Assembly: GCF_032062135.1 (NCBI RefSeq)
Contig: NC_092860.1
Coordinates: 156,745,259 to 156,809,258 of the forward strand
Reading direction: 5' to 3'
DNA from: Pyxicephalus adspersus
Taxonomy: Eukaryota; Chordata; Amphibia; Anura; Pyxicephalidae
Length of the DNA: 64,000 nucleotides
The position numbers and the translations under genes are program-made. Below are positions 21,601-31,240 of this stretch, one piece after another (position 1 is the first letter of the stretch; the number at the start of each line of letters is the position of its first letter). The notes below the pieces were generated by a model, which was not told the DNA's origin, did no database searches, and saw only the letters and a program-made list of their open reading frames with translations.

Positions 21601-24319
21601 AACCTGCATTGTCTCTATTTGTTGCCATGTATTGCCCTGACACCAGCCACATTTGTACCAAATATTGTACATACCTGAAGTCTAACTTTTGAGTTTGGAG
21701 TCACATTACTGATTATTGTTTAGTTTTACCTTATAGCTTCATTCTCAATTCACACAATGTTTTATGGGTCAAAATCCTCCATAAATAGAGGAAACTCTAG
21801 ATTTGTGTAAAGTTCTGTATTGAGATGTTCTGCTGTGTTTGTACAGTTCACCTTTGACACTGACGGTAACACCGGCAGAAATATTTTATACTTACATTTG
21901 ATATCTGAGACCTAATTTGCTTTTATCAGACCCTAAATCTTGACAGTTTCAGAGTAGACAATCTACCTGTGTGTACTGATAAATATTCAAAAGCTCAGCC
22001 ACAGCAATTGTTGGTACGAACGTGGCATCACCCACAAATCCAGGGACTTGAGTGCCTTCCATACAAGAGTAGTTTGGAACACTCCCCTTATAACCAGTCA
22101 GAATCTTTAGAACCGAATTTATTGCTTTGATATGATACCCACACGTGTCAAACAAGTGATAGCCCACAGTAATGTTGGGAAGGAGATTGGGGTCCTTGTT
22201 AATCTCAACAATGGCAAAGAAAAATGCCATAAGGAATTCATATTCTGCTCTATCCAACCTGTAAAAAATGGAAAGCATAACATTTAATCATACATCAATA
22301 TTAAGATTATTAGGGCTCATTCTGACGGCTTCTTTATCTGCAGTGAGAGCAGTTTGAATGCTGAAAAAAAAAACGCTGCATCCAAAGAATTGCAACACAA
22401 AGCCAATCAGACACAGCCCCAGACCTGCCACATGTACTGCTCAAGTCAGTTGGATTTTTCTGAATTGTGTATGTTCCAAAGTCAGAAAAATAAGGCTCAT
22501 TTCCAACATGTAGAATTCGCTGTGATTGGCTACTTTACTAAATAATGCAAAAAAAATTAAGAATTCGTAATGTTTTCTGTAACATGAAAATTTAGAGGGG
22601 TTTAAAAAAATTGTCTTCCTAAAATTCAAAGAATTTTAAAAAAGATTTACTGATGTACACACAGTCATATCACGATGTAATCTTATAGAATCATGCGAGA
22701 GCCGATTATGTCCTGTTATATTTATAGTTCAGTGTTTAGGAATATACTGTATTTAAAATAAAATAAGTTTTATTTTATTTAAAATGAGAGGGGAAGAGAG
22801 AACAAAAAATTGGGTGAATTTTCCCACTGTGAATTTTGTATTTCTCCTGTACTTATTCTGATTGGTCCATCCTCTATATTGTGTGATTGGGCCAGAATAA
22901 TTTAAACTCTTACACACTGGAGAAGATACACTTTCAGCGGTAAACCCGGGTTATGTTCTGAATCCTGGACCAGATCCATTCCAGGTTTTCTGGGTCACTC
23001 AGGTTCACTAAAAAAGTGTATCTTCTTCAGTATCTTCTTGAATAAATCAAGCCTATTGTGTGCAGTTCAGATTTACATAAATATAAAAGTATCATAAAGT
23101 AATGAATCAAAGAGCCATGAGCATGCTGGGGCGTGGGATGCTTCCAACCTCGTAGAGCCGCACACACATGCTGAATCCCGCTCCTGCTCCCTACACTACA
23201 ATGTTATCACATTTCTTTTCCTGAGAACTTCACCACCCCGATTACAACGCTGCCTAAGCAGTGTGTGTGCTGTTTATGACTCATATGTATATACACAAAC
23301 AAGACCAAACATACAAACATTACTTTGGCAAACAAACATGACCCAAACATACACATACAGTCATGGCCAAATATAATGGCATCCTTGCAGTTATGTCAGA
23401 AAATGTACCACTTTTCCCAGAAAATTGTTGCAATTACAAATGCTTTGGTATTATCATGTTTATTTCTTTTGTTGGCACTGGAAGAGCTTTCTGTAACAAT
23501 CAATGAGACTTTTGCATCTCTCTACTGGAATTTTGGACCACTCTTTGTTTGCCAGCTGCTCCAGATCTTTCAGATTTTAAGGGTTCCTTCTCCCAACTGC
23601 TGTTTTTAGATTGCTCCACAGGTGTCTTAAAGGATTTAGATCTGAACTTATTGCTGGCCACTTCAGAACTCTCCAGCTCTTTGTCAAACAATTTCTGGGT
23701 GCTAGTATGCTTTGGGTCATAAAGGCATTTGTATTCTTGGATTGGGAGGCTGGGAGGGCTAAAGAAACTCAAACACAGACAAAGAACACAGAACACTGAA
23801 CGGCCCTGGATTTCTGACAAACCCACTTTTTTCATATCAAATGGCGAAAATAGGATCATTGTTAAGACTGACAAATGAAAGGAACTAAACCTGTCCATTT
23901 ATTTCTGTGTTGAGCAGGAAATTTAAGAATTAAGAAGAAATGCATACAATGACAGAAAATACATACACACTCTATGCACACAGAACTAATGTGAGGAATA
24001 TGGTGGTGCAATATAGCAGTGAAATACGTAAACCTACAAGAAAATGATAATATTATACTTACTGTGAACAAACATACGGTAATGTACATACACCATCCAA
24101 CATTGGAAGCATGTTAGTAGAAGTGTATACAGAAAAGAGCCCTCCGATGATGACGTCTCCTCTCTGGTAATATTCATATTCAAACAAAGGATACATAGGG
24201 GAGAGGCGACACACAGGTAAACCCTTATGTGTTTTATGAAAAAATAATTTTCCTTGTGATATGGACAGAAACCCAGAGAGGACAATGAGGATCAGAAATC
24301 TCTCCATTACAGAAGACAA
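14739..24319 (-). CDS. V2R-A: type-2 vomeronasal receptor, six exons, apparently intact
   Basis: Class C G-protein-coupled receptor of the vomeronasal V2R (VMN2R) family, related to the calcium-sensing receptor. Joined exons 24319-24063, 22258-21967, 21314-20526, 17505-17284, 16919-16796 and 15646-14739 give 2592 nt, 863 residues plus stop, with no stop or frameshift. Every intron is GT-AG. Order: signal peptide (about 1-25), Venus-flytrap ligand-binding domain (about 30-515), cysteine-rich NCD3G linker (about 521-580), seven-helix domain (about 590-850) with the family motif [25 protein letters not shown] text in TM6. It should act at the plasma membrane of vomeronasal neurons; the ligand cannot be told from sequence. 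A second in-frame ATG at 24307 may be the real start. V2R-B lies upstream in the same orientation. Confidence 0.92.
15817..15966. mobile_element. Foldback MITE (CCTGATTTA family), degenerate copy in V2R-A intron 5
   Basis: Starts AACTGATTTATCAAATCTCT and ends GGAGAGCCTGAATAAATCAT, the two arms being approximate reverse complements. Shorter and more diverged than the copy at 8.05 kb. Confidence 0.6.
16135..16458 (-). pseudogene. Possible L1-like ORF2 C-terminal fragment in V2R-A intron 5
   Basis: A 107-codon minus-strand open stretch includes QWGLEYLTNTIPELWRHAQK and LSWLPREAVTF. The Trp-rich text and a PWLP-like block recall the region after the RT domain of L1/Tx1-type LINEs, but similarity is weak and a second frame overlaps. 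No RT catalytic motif is present. It lies inside an intron on the gene's own strand. Confidence 0.3.
16796..16919 (-). CDS. V2R-A exon 5 (cysteine-rich linker)
   Basis: 124 nt, identical length to V2R-B exon 5. Reads IPQARCNDPCLPGSRKVS and onward to CCYRCVICSEGE, the NCD3G cysteine-rich domain that couples the ligand-binding domain to the membrane helices. Ends in phase 1 at a GTAAAT donor. Confidence 0.92.
17284..17505 (-). CDS. V2R-A exon 4
   Basis: 222 nt, phase 0 on both sides. Starts LCRYMWTVYYKS and ends FWKQDK at a GTGAGA donor. It corresponds to the exon with NERGEL in place of the usual NENGDL-type text. The middle is more divergent from the family than the other exons. Confidence 0.82.
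18125..19640 (-). pseudogene. Repeat-encoded protein of unknown class, broken (V2R-A intron 3)
   Basis: Two open parts and a decayed middle form one protein on the minus strand. The N-terminal part (from about 19640) has PSLPSAIRPAAHSDEIPVPV followed by an acidic stretch. The middle (19080-18965) reads DFKMICFLLGQQRGYTKYPC and CMWDSRA. The C-terminal 209-codon part (18677-18125) has MFPVLHMKLGLMKQFVKALP, DEQGERFHQD and GRWDVHMMADYCW. I recognise this protein as a multicopy, repeat-associated family seen in fish, hydra and insects, but I cannot name its element class or function. Stops and frameshifts occupy the middle, and a foldback MITE (18768-18964) splits it, so it is not functional. Confidence 0.65.
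18768..18964. mobile_element. Foldback MITE (CCTGATTTA family), copy inserted in a broken gene
   Basis: Begins GGGCCTGATTTATTAAAGCT, with arms GGAGAGGATACACTTTTATC and the approximate reverse complement near the right end; truncated at the right. It interrupts the repeat-encoded protein gene between the CMWDSRA block and the following VERNWP block. Confidence 0.85.
20526..21314 (-). CDS. V2R-A exon 3
   Basis: 789 nt, phase 0 on both sides. Starts ISHRVTDPFLND and continues to NYGLRKQ with a GTAAGT donor. Holds FRWNWVGIITSSDGTGE and IYTAVYALADALH, family signatures of the second lobe of the Venus-flytrap domain. Confidence 0.92.
21967..22258 (-). CDS. V2R-A exon 2
   Basis: 292 nt, the same length as in V2R-B. 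Begins after a polypyrimidine-AG acceptor and ends in phase 0 after YQYTQ at a GTAGAT donor. Contains EINKDPNLLPNITVGYHLFD and NYSCMEG, typical of the ligand-binding lobe. Confidence 0.92.
22886..23060. mobile_element. Foldback MITE (CCTGATTTA family), copy in V2R-A intron 1
   Basis: Arms CTGGAGAAGATACACTTTCA and AAAAAGTGTATCTTCTTCAG are approximate inverted repeats around CCAGATCCATTCCAGG. More diverged than the 8.05-kb copy. Confidence 0.75.
23356..23735 (+). mobile_element. Tc1/mariner-type transposon end fragment in V2R-A intron 1
   Basis: Starts with TACAGTCATGGCCAAATATA, the terminal inverted repeat text of a common vertebrate Tc1-like family, followed by AAATGTACCACTTTTCCCAG. The sequence then runs into a region corresponding to the 3' part of the transposase gene, reading antisense and decayed. 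No opposite inverted repeat seen, so truncated. Confidence 0.65.
24063..24319 (-). CDS. V2R-A exon 1
   Basis: Encodes the signal peptide (ERFLILIVLSGFLSISQG) and the start of the Venus-flytrap domain with GDVIIGGLFSVY, a class C hallmark. Ends in phase 2 at a GTAAGT donor. Starts at ATG 24319 or 24307. Confidence 0.88.
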
Positions 24320-24370
24320 TCACTGACAGCGGTGTGTTTCCTCTGCACTGGACGGGGATTATCTCCAGAC

Positions 24371-24379
24371 ATTTATATA
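24371..24379 (-). promoter_or_regulatory. TATA-like box of V2R-A
   Basis: TATATAAAT on the minus strand, about 52 nt upstream of the first ATG (24319). A start site near 24345 would leave a short 5' UTR. Position fits a core promoter; no other element identified. Confidence 0.4.
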
Positions 24380-24399
24380 CAATATCTGCAATTAATTAA

Positions 24400-25100
24400 G
24401 ACTGGAGAAGAAATGTCTGAGGCAAAAATTATTACAGTGACATCATTCTCAACATCCAGAATAAAATCTTTGATTTAGCTTTGTAATAATATCAATCCTC
24501 TGGCTGCTTCAGGCTGAAGGTTTTACAAATTACTGTCCTAGGAATGTTTTCTGATATCTGTGAATGGTATTAGTGGTGGCATAACGCGTAGCCCCTGCCC
24601 TGTTCTCTGTGCCAACCTTCTTGTTGGATCAGTGCCCCGTTTAGGCAGTGTGACCTGCTTACCCCAAACACCAGTGTACAGCCCAAAACACTGGGGCAGA
24701 AATGTTGGTTGGCCTCATCAGTGCAGCAGGGACATTAGAGGAGAGAGGAATGAAGGACGAAATCCATAACCCAGAAGAGAGAAATTCAGGAGAGACTTGA
24801 GGAGGCCAGTGATGAGCTAGAATGTAGGTCAGCAGAGGATATTTATTCCCCATAGGAGGTAGTAAAAGTTTGCTGAGAGCAACTGGTGTACAGGCTTCCA
24901 GGGAAAAAGAGGTATGTACAGTTTTAAGTATGTACAATTTTTCCATCTTTTTGTATTTTGCCACAACTGTTCAGCTTCCGTATATTTCCATCCAACTTCC
25001 CAGTGTCACCTGTAGTAGTGTAACAAATGTAATGTGACGCGTTAGGTTTAGTTCACATTAGCAGTAAAAATTGGGGATTTACCGCTCCCGAGTGACTACA
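24400..25100. other. Upstream flank of V2R-A; no gene recognised
   Basis: No exon or named repeat. Any distal promoter elements of V2R-A would lie here but I cannot identify them. Confidence 0.4.
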
Positions 25101-25338
25101 GCTGGGCACCTGGATTTGCTAGCTACCGCTAACCGCTGGGCACCTGGCATTACTAGCAGGCGCTAACCGCTGGGCACCTAGGAATGCTAGCAGGCGCTAA
25201 CCCCTGGGCACCTAGGAATGCTAGCAGGCGCTAACTGCTGGGCACCTGGCATTACTAGCAGGCGCTAACCGCTGGGCACCTAGGAATGCTAGCAGGCACT
25301 AACCGCTGGGCACCTGGGATTGCTAGCAGGTGGTAAAC
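25101..25338. repeat. 34-bp tandem repeat, seven copies
   Basis: Units starting GCTGGGCACCT occur at 25101, 25135, 25169, 25203, 25237, 25271 and 25305. Two variants alternate: GGCATTACTAGC and AGGAATGCTAGC. Contiguous copies without spacers, so not a CRISPR array. Confidence 0.95.
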
Positions 25339-26639
25339 ATGGATAAGATTTCTCCGCTTTTAAATACATTGGGGTCATTGGAAGGATCGCCATATCAAAA
25401 ATAGGACATTCTCAGGAATTCCAGTTACATAGTTAGTCAGGCTGAAAAAAGTCTAATATAATGAGAACACTGTTCTCCCCACAAAATTTCTTTGGGTGGG
25501 GGAAAACTGTAGCTGGGTGGTAAGAAGGACGTGGTAAACACAACCTTTCTGCCACTGTAAATTTAGCCGAATTTAAGATGTGCCCCCTGATGCTATATCT
25601 AGTTAAAGAAGAACTTTTTTTAGCAAAATAAAAAAAAAGAATTCACTTTGTCCATCCACAAATCCAGCCCAGCGAGTCCCACACTGTCTCAGCTTCCCTC
25701 TGCTTTCCAGTGCTCATTATTCAGTCTTGCGGCACCATTTTCTTTTGGGTATTTCTCCATTGAGAGTTCAGTTCCCACTCTCCCTGGGTTGATAATTACA
25801 GCCCGGGGAGCGTGGGAACTTGTGGTTACAGCTGATTGGAAGCACGTGAGAAACTCCATTGAGAGTTCATCATTGAGAGTTTGGCGAGAACACAACCTCG
25901 TGGGGAATCACAAGGCTGTTCTCGGTTACTTGTTCTACAGTCGAGAAAGGCCCCATTTGCCGCAAGATCGAAATGAAAAATTTTGCTCGCTCATCCCTAC
26001 ACACAACTATCCACTTCTCTAACTTGAACTCTATTTTCTCTTGAACGGACAGGTGCAGGTAAACAAAATTATAGGTACTCTTTCTTTATGGAGTTTTCTT
26101 TGTTACATGTTTGGAAAAATGTGCACATGTACCTAAAGATATATACTGGAGGTTCATAAAAGGTCCTACTAAATGTTGCGGGAAAATATGGGGCCATGTA
26201 TGTAGAGAATCCATGCCCAGAGAAGGGTCTGGTTAGGATAAAAACACAATAACAATGCATTCACCTCACAGCACAGATCTCCTTGGGGGAAAGTTAAAAT
26301 ATAGGAGGGCAACCAGTAAGCTCAAACATAATATTTAGGGGTCCCTTAGAGACATGACCTTACACTACAGCCTGATCCCTAAAGTGGGGTGCAAGTGCAT
26401 TGTAGAACTTGAAAATCTCAAAATAGCCACCCTATCTAGGGGAATTAGAACAGGGGTGCAATAGTAACCTTTTCCCACGCCAAATTAAAAGGGAAATCAA
26501 GGTAATAAAGATAAGATAAAACCTTTTATTGTACGCCCTAAATTACTCAAATCAAAGATCGCAGAAGAAAAACTCAGGGTCATTACAACCTTTAGCAACC
26601 AACAAAAAGCAGTATCAAATGAGGGACTAGGAAAAGGCA
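25339..26639. other. Repeat-like, no gene recognised
   Basis: Contains at 25945-25998 an end like GCAAGATCG...GCTCGCTCATCCCTA, the 3' end of the MITE family present at 26.6 and 30.8 kb, so much of 25.6-26.0 kb is probably a diverged copy. The rest, 26.0-26.6 kb, shows nothing I can name. Confidence 0.45.
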
Positions 26640-27145
26640 AATGAGGGACTAGGCAAAAATTTCCTCGAAATTATAACAAGAGGATTCACAGGATTCCCTG
26701 GGAATCCTCCTGTTTGCGATCCCGGGGCACTAGAGGTAATTAACCTGTAGTACCGGGGATCGCACACTGTTCTCAATAAATGTGGCCACGGCCGCATTCA
26801 TTGAGAAGATCCCCAGCACTGGAGGTTAAATGGGGACAAGACTCCCCATTCAAAACCTCCAGTGTTCCCCGATTGTCTGAGGAAAGCTTTTTTCAGCCAA
26901 TCAGAGAGCACTAGAGGTTTTGAATGGGGAGACTTCCCTCCATTTAACCTCTGGTGCCGGGGATCGCACACTTAGCTGATCAATGAACGCAGACGGCACT
27001 GCTTTAAATGATCAGCACAGCTTGCAATCTTTTTTTTTTTTCTTCAGTGATTTACACCGGCCATTCTCGCTTCCAATTTCGCTAAGTGAGAACGGCTGAA
27101 TTCGCTGCGAGATCGAGTTTAAAAAACTCGCTCGCTCATCCCTAT
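26640..27145. mobile_element. MITE of the GCTCGCTCATCCCTA-end family
   Basis: Ends GAGATCGAGTTTAAAAAACT followed by CGCTCGCTCATCCCTA. Internally it has repeated blocks around CCGGGGATCGCACAC and CATTTAACCTC that also occur in the copy at 30.8-31.2 kb. The left end is not clearly defined. No coding capacity. Confidence 0.6.
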
Positions 27146-28046
27146 TCATAATATTCAGAGTAACATTATATTATTATTTTGAGATACTCACACTATATAA
27201 TTCTCTTTGTACTAAAAATTATTCAACATATCAGTTACCTCTGTTGCACAATAGGATTTGCTTTGTTATGGATTGCATTTACAACAGTGTATCACAAGTC
27301 TTACATTATGTGACATGTAAATATTGGTCTCATGATATGTTGTAATGAGCCCATTAAGCTTTGTTTTGTTCTGTCAGTATGACATCACAGCTCTGCACCC
27401 TGATACTGACCCGGCCTGCAGGAAGTTCTGAATATCCTACAAGAACAATACCACTGAACTCCCCAGTCCACACAGCAGGGGGAATCAGCAGTTTTATACC
27501 CCTAAAACCTTCCATCTGTAACTTTCCCAGCAGCAGAATATTTACCAATCATCATCCANNNNNNNNNNNNNNNNNNNNNNNNNNNNNNNNNNNNNNNNNN
27601 NNNNNNNNNNNNNNNNNNNNNNNNNNNNNNNNNNNNNNNNNNNNNNNNNNNNNNNNNNNNNNNNNNNNNNNNNNNNNNNNNNNNNNNNNNNNNNNNNNNN
27701 NNNNNNNNNNNNNNNNNNNNNNNNNNNNNNNNNNCACACACATCCTGCACCCCATACCCCCGTGTATAGTGTTTCCTGATGATACAAGGTGAGGAGTTTA
27801 TCTGACCATACACAATGACTATCAAGCTGTGACATGAGTCCAGGCTGTGGTTCCATGTTTCTACACACTGCCCACCCCTTCATGGTATTCATCCTGTTTA
27901 ATCCCACACAGCTCACACAATCTCCTACCAGGGCTGCAGTTTGTGCTGGGGGAGGATGAGAGGGCCTGGCTGCTACCACACTCTCCTCCTCACTTCTGTC
28001 CTATCTCAGCCTTTCTGTAGGCCTCACCTGTGCAGCTCAGCTGACA
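27146..28046. other. No gene recognised; includes gap 27559-27734
   Basis: Sequence on either side of a 176-base gap, with CACACACA right after the gap, suggesting a simple repeat stalled the assembly. No coding exon recognised. Confidence 0.4.
27559..27734. other. Assembly gap (N)
   Basis: 176 undetermined bases. Confidence 1.
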
Positions 28047-28800
28047 GCTCCAGACACTAAGAGAAACTAAACCAGCCAGGGGAAGTGATGTAATGATCAC
28101 ATGACAGGAAGTAAATGGTGCTGGGTGGCCATCTTTGGTAATGGAGCTCTGCCCTTACTAAGTATGGTAATTCCTAATACATTTTATGGTGTTATGAAGA
28201 GTACAAACACATACACACAGTGCTCCCATGCCGCCCCCTAGTGGCCATGACAGCCAGGTCCACCGATGAGAAATCAGGCCTTGTGTACACATCTACCCCT
28301 CCACCACTCACCTCTCCACAGAACCTAACATCTGGGGGAGGGAATGCTAGACAGTGTCACATGACTGACACTGCTGACTCTGATTGGCTGACACCACATC
28401 CAAGATGGCGGCACCCAGCAGTGTCAGGGCTTTGAATGTCTACACAAGAGGGAATTTTACAGGTAAATAAAAGAAATAAATGCTGATATATCATGGAAAG
28501 AGTTTTATAAAGTGAATGGAGGGATGACAGGGACTCATTATGTGTCATTATAGGTAAATCATGGCTATTGTCCCATCATTGAAATCACTGAGGGGAAGCA
28601 TGATGAAGGGGGTCTGACAGCTTTTATTACAATTCTGTGATTTCCTTATGTCAATGGATTTGGTTCCAATGATAAATCAGGAGAAATCTCTGTAATGGGG
28701 ACACATGGAGCAATAATACCATTAGAGCCTCTGTCAGACATTGATAATAATAATATTGTATTCTGATGACTGTATATGTAATATATTTATTTTTATAGTT
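28047..28800 (+). repeat. Dispersed repeat, uninterrupted copy
   Basis: Starts near ACTAAACCAGCCAGGGGAAG and runs through CCCCCTAGTGGCCATGACAG to about 28800. It matches 29650-29759 joined to 34321-35078, and partly the inverted piece at 10.9 kb. It is the uninterrupted reference for the split copy. No coding domain recognised. Confidence 0.85.
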
Positions 28801-28926
28801 TTCTTCTTTCTGTGTACTAAAAGTGACAACAATAACACAGTGTCTGGGAACAGATAACAGGAAACTTTATTCCCCAAAGTGTAACGTGAAATGATCAATG
28901 TACAAGTTTTGTGAAATGATCATCTC

Positions 28927-28991
28927 NNNNNNNNNNNNNNNNNNNNNNNNNNNNNNNNNNNNNNNNNNNNNNNNNNNNNNNNNNNNNNNNN
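28927..28991. other. Assembly gap (N)
   Basis: 65 undetermined bases. Confidence 1.
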
Positions 28992-29640
28992 GCCAACATA
29001 TTACGCAGCGCTGTACATTAACCTCCCTAGAGGTAATCCTGAGCGTGACTCGGGCTAGAACAAAGTTGCTAAAAGCGGTAACCCCGAGTCACACTCGGGG
29101 TAGTAGTAAATACAGCTGGGAGGTAATAGTAAATACAGCCTTACCTAATCTACCCGCGTCGTCCATCGCCGTGATCTCCGTCTTCTCTTCTTCCAGCCGG
29201 CTTCTGCATCCAATGCCTCACCGGGCAAAGTACAAAATAACTATATTGAATGTAATACATTGGATTTATAGGTGTAAAAGCAGTACATTGTTTTCAAGAA
29301 CATTTATGTCACATTATATATATATTAGTATGAGTATAATATGTATTTTAAAAAAAATAATAATAATTTTCATTTTTTTTTAAATATATATATTTTTAAT
29401 TCCTTCAATTTATTATTTTTACATAATTTTGTGTTTCAAACTTTATTATACTCATACTATTATATTATACTGTAAAATATATTTTCATGAAAAACAATGT
29501 ACCTCTTTTAGACATATAAAACCGGAAAGAAATGAACCGCTGGGGAGGTTTAATAGGGGTAGCAAATGATAGGCAGTGACACAGAAGAGAAGAGGACTCT
29601 GCCCTGAGGAGCTTACAATCTAAGAGGTGGGGGAAGTATC
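28992..29640 (-). repeat. Dispersed repeat tail split by a MITE
   Basis: ATATTACGCAGCGCTGTACA at the left and AGGAGCTTACAATCTAAG at the right are the two halves of the repeat seen whole at 10.74-10.86 kb, here reversed. The TTAA-flanked MITE at 29022-29549 sits between them. Confidence 0.8.
29022..29549 (+). mobile_element. TTAA-flanked MITE, copy 2
   Basis: TTAA (29018-29021), CCTCCCTAGAGGTAATCCTG at the left end; GGGGAGG then TTAA at 29550-29553 on the right. The internal palindrome around CGAGTCACACTCGGGG is present. About 530 bp, shorter than the 45.1-kb copy. Inserted into a dispersed repeat tail. Confidence 0.85.
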
Positions 29641-29649
29641 ACACTATTG

Positions 29650-29759
29650 AAGGGGAGATATAGAGTGATCGAGAGCAACTAAACCAGCCAGGGGAAGTGA
29701 TGCAATGATCACATGACAGGAAGTAAATCCTGCTGGGCAGCCATCTTTGGTAATAGAGC
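29650..29759 (+). repeat. Dispersed repeat, left half of a split copy
   Basis: Matches 28040-28145. It stops at AATAGAGC, where the gypsy element begins; the right half resumes at 34321. GAGC is found on both sides (29756-29759 and 34321-34324). Confidence 0.85.
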
Positions 29760-30511
29760 TGTAGGGGACTGTCTTTTTCTATCTGCTAGCTGAGTTGTAA
29801 CTTTGAAAAATTTAAATAAAGTTGTTGAAGTAATCAGACACCTCTTCATTAAGAAGTGTTTCCTGCCCCTGATAGAGGCCTTAGAAACCCCACCAGGATA
29901 TAAGGAAATGCAGGACGTAGTGGGTCAGAGATGAGAACATGTGCTCAGCCAGGGTAGGTGCCTGCATCCCTTCCAGAACACACTGACTGCCTTGTCTGTG
30001 TACAGTAATATATTATTACCCTCTGTATTAATGGGGTATATGTGATATCTGTTATCAGAGATTATTCCCCTCTGTTTTAATGGGGTATATGTGATATCTG
30101 TTATCACTACAATCAACTCCAGAGGCCTCTGCAACTCATCCTGATACAGATCAGTACTGGAGGTATTTGTGGTAATAGACTGTATATATACCCGGGTATA
30201 TCTGTGCACAATTCTCCTCAGGACTCTGCTATGTGTACTCATTTATGTTTATGGATTGTATATTGTTATTACTGTTCTGAGATATAAAGCTTACAAATAC
30301 TCCAACCTGTGAGAACTCCAATTCTTGTTAATGTCCCAGGAAGGGAGCCCCTCTACTTACAGAGACCCTCTCCTGGCTGGGTGGAGGCACTGCCAACTTT
30401 ATTATTATCCTCACTCTTCTACATAGCAAAGGCCCGGGATCCTCTCTGTTATCTACAGGTTAGCGCCATAGCTCGGTTTGTGGGGGTCATTTCCATGACC
30501 CCCCCATAACA
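29760..30511 (+). repeat. 5' LTR of the gypsy element at 29.8-34.3 kb
   Basis: Starts TGTAGGGGACTG and ends CCCCATAACA. Its last 70 bp recur at 34251-34320. Contains a two-copy 45-bp tandem repeat (GGGGTATATGTGATATCTGT at about 30031 and 30081). Confidence 0.75.
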
Positions 30512-30761
30512 GGGCTACATTTGGAGGCACTGCTGAGATTGTAATGGGATACAGCAATGGAAGGGAAACACAATGCACAGTGGCGCCCTCAATCTTCACC
30601 TAGGCGAAGGTACTTACCTTCTTTTCCTCCCCAGCAGGTTCATGTAAAGGAAGAACCAGGATCACCTGCTTATTCTGACAGCATTGCTAGTGATGGTAGT
30701 CTATACAATGATAATGCAATTTGCACTCTTACCAAACTTACTAAGATGTCAGTACAGGGCC

Positions 30762-31240
30762 TTTAGGCAGTACATAATAGGAAGTTAAATATATTCTCTG
30801 GTAATGACCCTGTTGGGGGTGAGCGAGCAAGTTTTTAAAACTCGGATCTGGCGGCGAATTTGGATGTTCACACTTACTGAAATCCTAAGCGTGAATGACC
30901 CGTGTAAATCCGCCTATCGAGCTCAAATTTTTTTAGAGGTTTTGAAGAAGGGAACTTGTCCTCATTTAACCTCTAGTCCCAGGGATCACACACTGAGCTG
31001 ATCAATGAATGCAGTCGGCACTGCATTCATTCATCAGCACAGCCCGCAATCTTTTTTTTTTTTTTTTTATTTAAATTCGAGCTCGATCGGCGAATTTACA
31101 CTGACCATTCACGCTTACAATTTCGGTAAGCGTGAACGTCCAAAATCGCTGCCAGATCGAGTTTTAAAAACTCGCTCACTTATCCTTAACAGGGACATTA
31201 CCAGAGAAAATTTTTAACTTCCTATAATGTGCTGCCTGAA
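30762..31240. mobile_element. Foldback transposon nested in the gypsy element
   Basis: Outer arms TTTAGGCAGTACATAATAGG (30762) and the reverse complement of CTATAATGTGCTGCCTGAA (to 31240) continue as inverted repeats for about 55 bp (TTCTCTGGTAATG...CCCTGTT). Inside, at about 30815-31186, lies a second pair of inverted ends (GTGAGCGAGCAAGTTTTTAA and CTCGCTCACTTATCC) of the family at 26.6 kb. GGCC lies directly outside both ends. Best read as a MITE inserted in the middle of a short foldback element. Confidence 0.75.

Noticed and set aside
23500..23898. 132-codon minus-strand frame
   Set aside because: It overlaps the Tc1-type transposon end; the peptide is antisense or decayed element sequence, not a receptor exon.
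25101..25338. CRISPR-like regular repeat
   Set aside because: Units are contiguous without spacers, vary in sequence, and the genome is a vertebrate one.
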